A stretch of 11,418 nucleotides of DNA from Gammaproteobacteria bacterium. Lineage in GTDB: Bacteria > Pseudomonadota > Gammaproteobacteria > Pseudomonadales > Oleiphilaceae. Positions within the stretch are counted from its first letter, which is position 1, and every line of letters begins with the position of its first letter. Shown here in pieces: positions 5,681 through 11,418 of this stretch. The stretch is taken from positions 1 through 11,418 of the forward strand of contig JAJUGC010000029.1 in NCBI GenBank assembly GCA_029268325.1, given 5' to 3'. The translations under genes and the position numbers were made by a program. A model generated the notes under the pieces. It worked only from the letters and a program-made list of their open reading frames with translations. It had not been told where the DNA came from and ran no database searches.

Positions 5681-6493
5681 TTATAACCGCTGACGCAACT
5701 GGGCCAACACCGGCGCCGTGTCGGGACGCAGGCCCCGCCATAGGAAAAAGGCTTCAGCCGCCTGCTCCACCAGCATGCCCAGGCCATCCATGACTTTCGC
5801 CGCACCCTGTTCCCGGGCCCAGCGGTTGAAAGGGGTTTCCTGATTGCCATACATCATGTCGTACACCTGGGTGTGGGGGCCGATCACAGAGGTGGGCAAT
5901 GGCGGCAACTCACCAGCCAGGCTGGCCGAGGTGCCGTTGATGATCAGGTCATAGGGCCCGTCCAGATCCTCAAACCGGCTGGCCCGCAAGGGGCCCAGGT
6001 GCCCAAACAGCTCAACCAGCTGCTCGGCCTTGGCCAGGGTACGGTTGGCGACTGTCACCTCGGCGGGCTTGCGTTCCAGAAGGGGCTCCAAGATGCCACG
6101 TACCGCGCCACCGGCACCCACCACCAGAATCCGCTGCTCCCGCAGCATGCAGCCCTGATTACCAATCAGGTCCTGAACCAGGCCAATCCCATCGGTATTA
6201 TCGCCCACCAGTTCGCCGTTCAGGGACCAGATGGTATTGACCGCTCCGGCCAGTTCTGCCCGCGGCTGCTTTCTGTCTACCAGCTGCCAGGCACGCTCCT
6301 TGAACGGCACGGTGATATTCAGGCCATTGCCGCCCTCTTGGAAGAAATGCCGCACTTCCGTCTCGAAGCCGTCCAGCGATGCCTCAATGGCGGTGTAACG
6401 CAGGTTTTCGCCAGTCTGGGCAGCAAAAAGCCCATGGATTCGGGGCGATTTGCTGTGGCCGATCGGGTTTCCCATCACTGCATAGACATCCAT
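5681..6493 (-). CDS. aroE: shikimate dehydrogenase (NADP+)
   Basis: AroE reduces 3-dehydroshikimate to shikimate with NADPH, the fourth step of the pathway to chorismate and the aromatic amino acids, in the cytosol. It has 270 residues, close to E. coli AroE. Substrate-site motifs are intact: NPIGHSKSP (9-17), NITVPFK with catalytic K65, GAVNT (83-87) and NTDG with D101. The NADP domain has VGAGGAVRG (125-133) and the NRT cofactor motif (150-152). The C-terminal GLGMLVEQAAEAF helix is also typical. An upstream TTG at 6511 is open in frame but would overlap hemF; ATG 6493 is preferred because GAGGA lies seven bases ahead and MDVYAVMGNPIGHSKSP matches the usual family start. It begins 14 bases after the hemF stop and is clearly co-transcribed with it. 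Confidence 0.97.
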   Translation of the reverse strand: MDVYAVMGNPIGHSKSPRIHGLFAAQTGENLRYTAIEASLDGFETEVRHFFQEGGNGLNITVPFKERAWQLVDRKQPRAELAGAVNTIWSLNGELVGDNTDGIGLVQDLIGNQGCMLREQRILVVGAGGAVRGILEPLLERKPAEVTVANRTLAKAEQLVELFGHLGPLRASRFEDLDGPYDLIINGTSASLAGELPPLPTSVIGPHTQVYDMMYGNQETPFNRWAREQGAAKVMDGLGMLVEQAAEAFFLWRGLRPDTAPVLAQLRQRL

Positions 6494-6507
6494 TACGTCA
6501 TCCTCGC

Positions 6508-7434
6508 TCAAACAGGATCTGGCTCAAGCCAGTTGCGCGGCTTCAGGAAATAGCTTGTCAGCCGTTCCTCCGGCGTTCCGGGTTCGAAGCTGCGCCCATA
6601 GTCCCAACGCACCAACGGCGGCAGGGACATCAAGATCGACTCGGTACGACCACCGGATTGCAGGCCAAACAGCGTGCCCCGGTCAAACACGAGGTTAAAC
6701 TCCACGTAGCGCCCACGCCGGTACAGCTGGAAGTCCCGTTCACGCTCGCCATAGGGCGTGTCTTTACGGCGCTGTACGATGGGCAGGTAAGCATCAAGAT
6801 AACTGTCGCCCACCGCCTGCAGAAAACGGAAACAGGTGTCGAAGGGCCATTCGTTGAGATCGTCGAAGAACAGCCCACCCACTCCCCGCGCTTCCTGGCG
6901 GTGCTTAAGGTAGAAATACTCGTCACACCATGCCTTAAAGCGCGGATACACTTCTTCCCCAAAAGGGGCACAAGCCTGCTGGGCTACCTGGTGCCAATGG
7001 CGGCAGTCCTCTTCAAACCCATAATAAGGGGTCAGGTCATAGCCGCCCCCAAACCACCACACCGGTTCCTCACCGGGCTTTTCCGCCACAAAGAAACGTA
7101 CGTTGGCATGGGAGGTGGGTACATAGGGGTTGCGGGGATGGATCACCAGCGAGACCCCCATCGCCTGCCAGCTCCGGCCCGCCAGCTCCGGCCGGACTGC
7201 GGAGGCAGACGGCGGCAACTGGTCGCCATAGACATGGGAAAAGTTCACCCCGGCCTTTTCGAAGACCGCACCTTCGGCCAACACCCGGGAGCGGCCGCCA
7301 CCACCTTGGGCCCTGTCCCAGGCATCTTCCAGAAACCGGGCCTGACCGTCTTCCAGCTCCAACGCCTGGCAGATCCGATCCTGGAGGGCCAGCAGATACT
7401 GTTTGACCTGGGCAATATCGGGTTGTGTTGTCAT
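6508..7434 (-). CDS. hemF: oxygen-dependent coproporphyrinogen III oxidase
   Basis: HemF converts coproporphyrinogen III to protoporphyrinogen IX by two oxidative decarboxylations that use O2, so the host makes haem aerobically. The enzyme is cytosolic and dimeric. At 308 residues it has normal bacterial length. The conserved histidines H99 (VIHPRNP), H109 (TSHANVRFF), H148 and H178 (EYFYLKHR) are present. So are the signatures WWFGGGYDLTPYYGF (126-140), GGLFFDDL (186-193) and LYRRGRYVEFNLVFDRGT (237-254). The start at ATG 7434 has GAGG eight bases ahead; an upstream codon at 7464 would overlap tsaC and adds ten residues unlike the family. It begins ten bases after the tsaC stop and is followed 14 bases later by aroE, so the three are tightly linked. 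Confidence 0.97.
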   Translation of the reverse strand: MTTQPDIAQVKQYLLALQDRICQALELEDGQARFLEDAWDRAQGGGGRSRVLAEGAVFEKAGVNFSHVYGDQLPPSASAVRPELAGRSWQAMGVSLVIHPRNPYVPTSHANVRFFVAEKPGEEPVWWFGGGYDLTPYYGFEEDCRHWHQVAQQACAPFGEEVYPRFKAWCDEYFYLKHRQEARGVGGLFFDDLNEWPFDTCFRFLQAVGDSYLDAYLPIVQRRKDTPYGERERDFQLYRRGRYVEFNLVFDRGTLFGLQSGGRTESILMSLPPLVRWDYGRSFEPGTPEERLTSYFLKPRNWLEPDPV

Positions 7435-7444
7435 ATCGTTTTCC

Positions 7445-8059
7445 TCAAGCTCGCAAGATGGCACCTGTCAGGGCATCCCGGATCGGTGTAGGCTGCGCCA
7501 GTCCACCCAGTTCCCCGGACACAATGGCATCCAGGGCTTTCCCAAAATACCGGCGTACCTGGGCCTCAGTACGTGCCGGCGGCTGCGACGAGGGGTTGGC
7601 AGAAGTGGAAATTATCGGGCCGCCAAAAGCCTCGCAAAGGGCTCTGACCACAGGGTGGGCGCTACAACGCAAGGCGACCTGGTCATGCTCCCCTTTAACC
7701 CAACGGGGCACTCCGACCGGATCGGGCAGGAGCCAAGTATAGGGCCCCGGCCAGCTTGCCAGCACCCGTTCCCGGCTGTCTTGCGGCAAGGCATCCAGCC
7801 AAGGAGCAAAATGTTCCAGACTGCCGCTAACCAGGATCATGCCTTTAGCCACAGGCCGGGATTTCATGGCTAAAATCCTGTGCACGGCCTGCTCGTTACT
7901 CGGATCGCAGCCCAGTCCCCACACGGCCTCGGTAGGGTAGGCGATCACCTGCCCCTGTCGCAGGCGCGGTGCTATTTCAGCAAATAGCACCTCGGGCTCA
8001 GAGAGCTTCTCGGGAAGCTGCGCCATCTCGGAAAACAGGCCACTGTGCACGCCAGACAT
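7445..8059 (-). CDS. tsaC: L-threonylcarbamoyladenylate synthase (tRNA t6A biosynthesis)
   Basis: TsaC combines threonine, bicarbonate and ATP into threonylcarbamoyl-AMP. The TsaBDE complex then uses this to make t6A37 on tRNAs that read ANN codons. The YrdC fold is recognised by VIAYPTEAVWGLGCDP (about 38-53), the ATP-site segment MKSRPVAKGMIL (65-76), SWPGPYTWLLP, ALRCSAHPVVRALC, the STSAN motif and the closing PTPIRDALTG. It is 204 residues from the first ATG, slightly longer than E. coli TsaC. The start is uncertain: ATG 8059 follows an in-frame TAA and is the first possible codon, while ATG 8026 would give an N-terminus closer to the E. coli length. Neither has a good ribosome binding site. 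It lies 88 bases after dprA and ten bases before hemF on the same strand. Confidence 0.95.
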   Translation of the reverse strand: MSGVHSGLFSEMAQLPEKLSEPEVLFAEIAPRLRQGQVIAYPTEAVWGLGCDPSNEQAVHRILAMKSRPVAKGMILVSGSLEHFAPWLDALPQDSRERVLASWPGPYTWLLPDPVGVPRWVKGEHDQVALRCSAHPVVRALCEAFGGPIISTSANPSSQPPARTEAQVRRYFGKALDAIVSGELGGLAQPTPIRDALTGAILRA

Positions 8060-8147
8060 CTCGCTGCAAAAGGAAGCACGTTACCCCAGCACCCAACGGC
8101 AATCAAGGCTCTGCCCGCCACAAATTCAAGCTACCACCAGCCCACGG

Positions 8148-9338
8148 CTAACCGGAACTGCGCTGATAGCCTCCCGGGGTACGGATGACTTGTCCCGCCA
8201 GTTCCAATGCCATCAGCTCGGCACTGACGCAGTGGGCCGGCAGACCGGTACGGCTGACCAGCACATCGGCAGGCACCGGATCATAACCTAACGCCTCCAA
8301 TAGGGCAGAGGCCGCCTCGGAGACGGTCACCGGTTCATATTCTGGAGTGCCCGGGACAACATCGCTAGGCGCCTGGATAGACCTGAACAGGTCATCGGTG
8401 GAGGGCTTGGCGGCAGGCTTTGGCAGGGCCTGGTAGTGGGCCAGCAAAGCCGGAAGTTCCTCCAGGATATCCTCGACGGTTTCCACCAGTTTCGCTCCCT
8501 GCTTAATCAGCTGATGGCACCCCCGGGCCTGGGGGTTATGGATCGAGCCGGGAATGGCATAGACCTCCCGCCCCTGCTCCAGGGCCAGGCGGGCCGTGAT
8601 CAGAGAGCCGCTGCGAATACTGGCCTCGACGACCAGAACTCCCACGGACAAGCCACTGATGATCCGGTTGCGACGGGGAAAATTACCAGCACGGGGTGCT
8701 GTTCCCAGGGGAAACTCGGAAATCAGCGCCCCCTGTTCTGCGATCTCTGCCGCCAACGGGGCATGACTGGCCGGGTAAATGGTATCCACCCCGGTTCCCA
8801 GCACGGCAACCGTACCGGCTGCGGACTGGAGCGCCGCGCTATGGGCACAGGCATCAATTCCCAAGGCCAGGCCGCTGGTGATGGTCAGTCCCGCCTGGCC
8901 CAGATTGGCGGCAAAGGCCCGGGCGTTGTCCCGCCCGCCCGGTGTGGGATGGCGCGTTCCCACCAGCCCGATCTGGGGGCTGGCCAGCAACTCCACCCGT
9001 CCGCGTACATAGAGCACAGGTGGGGGATCCGGCAACCAGCGTAACAGGGCCGGATAGCAGTCATCTTCGATACAGACCAAATGGTGGCCACGAGCCTCGG
9101 CCCACTCCAAATCCTGACTGACTCGCTCCCGCCACGGATGGGCGGCATCTGTGGCCACACAGGCTTCGAGCTGACGCAGGATGGGCATCGGCACGTTAAA
9201 GGTGTTCAACAGGTGAGGAGAGGCCTGGAGAATCGCCTGGGCAGAACCCAGTTCCTGGTAGAGGCGTTGCAGCCGAAGGGGACCCAATCCGGGAACATGA
9301 TGAAGTAGCAGCCAAGCGGCCAGGGGAGAATCAAACAT
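8148..9338 (-). CDS. dprA: DNA processing protein DprA
   Basis: DprA binds incoming single-stranded DNA during natural transformation and loads RecA on it; it is cytosolic. The 396 residues show three parts. An N-terminal helical SAM/HhH-like domain (about 1-70) includes HHVPGLGPLRLQRL. A Rossmann-like core (about 80-295) carries GLVGTRHPTPGG, TSGLALGIDACAH (154-166), FPRRNRIISGLS (220-231) and GSLITA (244-249), which form the DNA-binding pocket. A C-terminal winged-helix (DML1-like) domain (about 337-392) follows a proline-rich linker. The ATG at 9338 has AAGGA eight bases ahead. A terminator-like hairpin ends only about 20 bases upstream, separating it from tsaP. All motifs look intact, so the protein should work, but many bacteria carry dprA without known competence. 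Confidence 0.97.
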   Translation of the reverse strand: MFDSPLAAWLLLHHVPGLGPLRLQRLYQELGSAQAILQASPHLLNTFNVPMPILRQLEACVATDAAHPWRERVSQDLEWAEARGHHLVCIEDDCYPALLRWLPDPPPVLYVRGRVELLASPQIGLVGTRHPTPGGRDNARAFAANLGQAGLTITSGLALGIDACAHSAALQSAAGTVAVLGTGVDTIYPASHAPLAAEIAEQGALISEFPLGTAPRAGNFPRRNRIISGLSVGVLVVEASIRSGSLITARLALEQGREVYAIPGSIHNPQARGCHQLIKQGAKLVETVEDILEELPALLAHYQALPKPAAKPSTDDLFRSIQAPSDVVPGTPEYEPVTVSEAASALLEALGYDPVPADVLVSRTGLPAHCVSAELMALELAGQVIRTPGGYQRSSG

Positions 9339-9351
9339 TGTTTTCTTCCTT

Positions 9352-9380
9352 GAATGAAAACCGGAGCATCCTGCTCCGGT
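9352..9380 (-). terminator. terminator-like hairpin between tsaP and dprA
   Basis: ACCGGAGCA (9360-9368) and TGCTCCGGT (9372-9380) form a perfect 9-bp GC-rich stem with a three-base loop. On the minus strand it is followed by TTTCATTC, giving TTTTC across the stem foot. It would end the tsaP transcript about 64 bases past its stop. The dprA ribosome binding site begins immediately after, so dprA needs readthrough or a promoter in 9381-9443, for which I see no clear candidate. Confidence 0.6.
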
Positions 9381-9443
9381 CGTTTCACGATTTGCCTGCT
9401 TTCCCTAACTGGGCAGGGCAGCAGGTATGGTCTGAGGTACAAC

Positions 9444-10457
9444 CTAGGGGTTGCGAACCTCATCCAGCAGCGCCAGCGGACGCTCGGCACGCAGGATCAG
9501 ACCATAGCTGAGTTTTTCATAGGTGCGGAAGACCATCAGCAGGCCGGCCCGCTCGGAAGGCAGCTGAACCATCTCGTTCTTGATCGGGTCCTTCACCACG
9601 CCGCCTTTTTTGTAGACCGCCAGTACGTTGCCGGGCTTCAGACCTTCACGCTCACCACGGTTAATCACCACCACCGCATATTGGCCGATCTGGCTGACAC
9701 CGTCCTGGACCGAAATCATCTGTCCACGAATTTCCTGCTCCGGGGCGCTGGGGTGGAAGATGGAGCTCAGGGCTCGATCCTCGTCTTCCAGCAGGCGGTC
9801 GCCTTGACTGACATTGGTACGGGAGCGTTGCAGCAGCACCGTGAGGATATCGCCACTTTTAGAGGTGACCTTGCCCTGACCGATGGAGCGGGCTTCCAAC
9901 CCCAAAAACTCTTTGGTCTCCGGGTCTACATAGCGCTCGGAGGCACGGTAGACGCCAAAGACATCCTGGTCACCCACCTCGCCACGGGCATAGACCACGT
10001 CGCCGGCACCGGTAACCAGGCGGCCGTCACGGCCTTCCAGCACATAAGGTGCGGCCTCCAGCTCCTCGGGCTTCACGATGCGGTTATTGCTCAGGAAGCT
10101 ATTGATGGCATCCAGGGGAATGGCTGGAATGGCGCTATCCATGGGCGTACTGCGAACCTGGGGTGACAGCTTCACCGTCCGCTCCAAAGTGGTCAGCCGG
10201 GGCTTGCCATCAATGTAAACCAGACCGATCACATCCCCCGGGAAAATCAGGTGGGGGTTTTCGATCTGCGGGTTGACGTGCCAGATTTCAGGCCACATCC
10301 AAGGACTATTCAAAAAGCGGGAAGAAATATCCCACAGCGTGTCCCCCTTAACCACGGTGTAGCGTTCCGGTCGATCAGGTCGAAACTCTACCTGAGCGAA
10401 CACCACCTGGAAGCTGAAGAGGAAAAATAGAGAAACAACTGACAGCAGTTTCCTCAT
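9444..10457 (-). CDS. tsaP: LysM peptidoglycan-binding protein, TsaP-like
   Basis: This exported 337-residue protein resembles TsaP (Pseudomonas PA0020), which anchors the type IV pilus secretin PilQ to peptidoglycan. A signal peptide covers residues 1-21 (RK then LLSVVSLFFLFSFQVV, cut after VFA). A LysM domain spans about 32-80: RYTVVKGDTLWDISSRF, then the family-typical WMWPEIWHVNPQIENPHLIFPGD. The remaining 250 residues are a predicted beta-rich C-terminal region with repeated VxxGDxV-like segments (for example LVTGAGDVVYARGEVGDQDVFGVYR and GLKPGNVLAVYKKG), consistent with the FlgT-like part of TsaP. ATG 10457 has a loosely spaced AAGGGA ahead. It is the first gene of the minus-strand run and divergent from def. 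No pilus genes are in view, so the secretin link rests on family knowledge. Confidence 0.88.
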   Translation of the reverse strand: MRKLLSVVSLFFLFSFQVVFAQVEFRPDRPERYTVVKGDTLWDISSRFLNSPWMWPEIWHVNPQIENPHLIFPGDVIGLVYIDGKPRLTTLERTVKLSPQVRSTPMDSAIPAIPLDAINSFLSNNRIVKPEELEAAPYVLEGRDGRLVTGAGDVVYARGEVGDQDVFGVYRASERYVDPETKEFLGLEARSIGQGKVTSKSGDILTVLLQRSRTNVSQGDRLLEDEDRALSSIFHPSAPEQEIRGQMISVQDGVSQIGQYAVVVINRGEREGLKPGNVLAVYKKGGVVKDPIKNEMVQLPSERAGLLMVFRTYEKLSYGLILRAERPLALLDEVRNP

Positions 10458-10734
10458 GGTTAGGTTCCCTTACTCTCTTGGGCGCATGGGCATGGCCAAT
10501 TAAGGCACCCGCCCGGAAAATGAATGTTTTTGCGTTATGGCGATGCTGCATTCCGGTTGAGTCGCAAAATCCACGCGTACGAGAACTTTACCGACATAAA
10601 GGAGTCTCAGACATCAGCAGTGCGAGGCTTCGACTGTTCCCCACACCCAATAACTATTAGAATAATAGACGCTGTGGCGAATATTAGTAGCCGGCAACTT
10701 GAACTAGATAGCAAATTTTCATTAAACGGTCCCT
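10458..10734. promoter_or_regulatory. divergent tsaP/def control region
   Basis: This 277-base gap turns AT-rich towards def. It holds a perfect dyad, CTATTA-GAA-TAATAG (10654-10668), which also contains a TAGAAT hexamer (10658-10663) usable as a plus-strand -10, without a good -35 at the right distance. TTGAAC at 10699-10704 resembles a -35, but a -10 behind it would fall within ten bases of the def start. I see no credible small gene here. Confidence 0.4.
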
Positions 10735-11241
10735 ATGAGCAAGCTGCAGATTCTAGAGTTTCCCGATCCCCGGCTGCGGACAATCGCCGAGCCGGTCAAA
10801 GTCGTGGACGATTCAATACGTCAACTGGTCGACGATATGTTCGAAACCATGTACGACGCCCGAGGGATCGGTTTGGCGGCCACCCAGGTTAATGTCCACA
10901 AACGTGTGGTCGTCATTGACCTGTCAGAAGACAAGAGTGGACAACTGGTACTGATCAACCCTGAGGTGACTGTACTGGAAGGCGAGCCCCTGGCCATGCA
11001 GGAAGGCTGCCTGTCCGTGCCGGGCTTTTATGAAGATGTTACGCGGATTGAGCACGTCCTGCTCAAGGCGCTGGATCGGGAAGGCAAGCCCTACGAGCTG
11101 GAAGCAACCGGGTTGCTGGCCGTGTGCATCCAGCACGAACTGGATCACCTCAACGGCAAGCTCTTTGTCGACTATCTGAGCAATATCAAACGCACCCGCA
11201 TCCGCCAGAAACTGGAAAAACAGCAACGAATGCGCGCCTGA
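10735..11241 (+). CDS. def: peptide deformylase
   Basis: Def removes the N-formyl group from nascent proteins at the ribosome exit and is normally essential where Fmt is present. The 168-residue length equals the usual gammaproteobacterial enzyme. All three motifs are intact: GIGLAATQ (44-51), EGCLS with metal ligand C92, and QHELDH with ligands H134 and H138 and catalytic E135. The basic C-terminal helix (RTRIRQKLEKQQRMRA), which contacts the ribosome in E. coli, is present. The ATG at 10735 fits the family start (SKLQILEFPDPRLR), but the ribosome binding site is weak (ACGGT). fmt follows 142 bases later on the same strand, longer than the near-contiguous def-fmt spacing common in relatives. 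Divergent from tsaP. Confidence 0.97.
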   Translation: MSKLQILEFPDPRLRTIAEPVKVVDDSIRQLVDDMFETMYDARGIGLAATQVNVHKRVVVIDLSEDKSGQLVLINPEVTVLEGEPLAMQEGCLSVPGFYEDVTRIEHVLLKALDREGKPYELEATGLLAVCIQHELDHLNGKLFVDYLSNIKRTRIRQKLEKQQRMRA

Positions 11242-11259
11242 CGCCAACGCCTCCTCTTA

Positions 11260-11293
11260 AGTGGATTTGCCGCCTCTGTGGGGCAAATCCATT
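11260..11293 (+). repeat. inverted repeat (hairpin) in the def-fmt gap
   Basis: TGGATTTGCC (11262-11271) and GGCAAATCCA (11282-11291) form a perfect 10-bp stem with a ten-base loop, extendable by G-T and A-T pairs. No T tract follows on either strand, so a plain terminator is unlikely. It could stabilise the def 3' end or mark processing between def and fmt. Confidence 0.5.
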
Positions 11294-11383
11294 GATCGTT
11301 TCCAAAGACTCCGCACCAGGCTGCCTCCCGCTCCAGGAGAAGGCATAATAGGAACCTCTCGCCCCACTGGTATGGAAGAGTCC

Positions 11384-11418
11384 ATGTCCGAATCATTAAA
11401 AATCATTTTTGCCGGCAC
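11384..11418 (+). CDS. fmt: methionyl-tRNA formyltransferase, first codons (3' truncated by window)
   Basis: Only the first eleven codons and part of a twelfth are present, reading MSESLKIIFAG. This is the characteristic Fmt N-terminus: a short lead and then the first beta strand with the FAGTP motif, cut by the window edge. The usual def-fmt gene order supports the call strongly. GGAAGAG lies just ahead at 11374-11380. Fmt formylates initiator Met-tRNA, the modification that the neighbouring Def later removes. Confidence 0.87.
   Translation, partial: MSESLKIIFAG

Noticed and set aside
6494..6511. TTG start for aroE six codons upstream
   Set aside because: It would overlap the hemF stop, while ATG 6493 has a well-placed GAGGA and matches the family start.
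6379..7491. 370-residue plus-strand frame opposite hemF and aroE
   Set aside because: It spans the junction of two well-identified genes in antisense, and the product shows no recognisable motif.
9354..10166. 270-residue plus-strand frame opposite tsaP
   Set aside because: Antisense to a gene with a clear signal peptide and LysM domain; the product is low-complexity H/Q/L-rich shadow sequence.
10478..10892. Small plus-strand frames in the tsaP-def gap
   Set aside because: No ribosome binding site or recognisable product, and the longer one runs out of frame through def.

Overview
The window is a stretch of ordinary chromosome from a GC-rich gammaproteobacterium. The run def / tsaP (LysM) / dprA / tsaC / hemF / aroE is the arrangement I recall from near the replication origin in Pseudomonas. 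The companions prlC, yheV, a YrdA-type gamma carbonic anhydrase and a PA4642-like protein point to the Pseudomonadales/Oceanospirillales side of the class. This placement is by gene order and protein resemblance only; genus cannot be read from the sequence. I see no rRNA, tRNA, CRISPR array, prophage, insertion sequence or transposase gene.

Layout. (1) 1-447, plus strand: the end of a DinF/MATE efflux gene, followed by a probable terminator. (2) 618-1268, plus: an unrecognised 216-residue soluble protein behind a sigma-S-like -10 element. (3) 1269-1505: a convergent gap holding two inverted GTAG-headed hairpins that look like a REP doublet (REPIN/BIME). (4) 1506-3867, minus: prlC (oligopeptidase A), then yheV (zinc ribbon). 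(5) 4065-4622, plus: a gamma carbonic anhydrase family protein divergent from prlC. (6) 4688-4957, minus: a small exported EF-hand protein. (7) 4958-5340: a gap of about 380 bases with a terminator hairpin and no convincing gene. (8) 5341-10457, minus: a collinear run transcribed as tsaP, dprA, tsaC, hemF, aroE, PA4642-like. A terminator-like hairpin separates tsaP from dprA. (9) 10458-10734: a divergent control region with an AT-rich dyad. (10) 10735 to the end, plus: def and the first codons of fmt.

How the genes fit together. def and fmt are the matched pair that adds and removes the N-formyl group of initiator methionine. tsaC makes the threonylcarbamoyl-adenylate used for tRNA t6A, also a translation function. 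hemF and aroE are single steps of haem and aromatic biosynthesis. tsaP (peptidoglycan anchor of the type IV pilus secretin) and dprA (RecA loader on incoming DNA) are both linked to pilus-dependent DNA uptake, though their adjacency here is a conserved arrangement. prlC and yheV form a protease/zinc-ribbon pair.

I do not see an undescribed multi-gene system. The items most worth a second look are the REP-like doublet with compensatory stem changes, the unrecognised 216-residue protein, and the hairpin directly in front of the dprA ribosome binding site.
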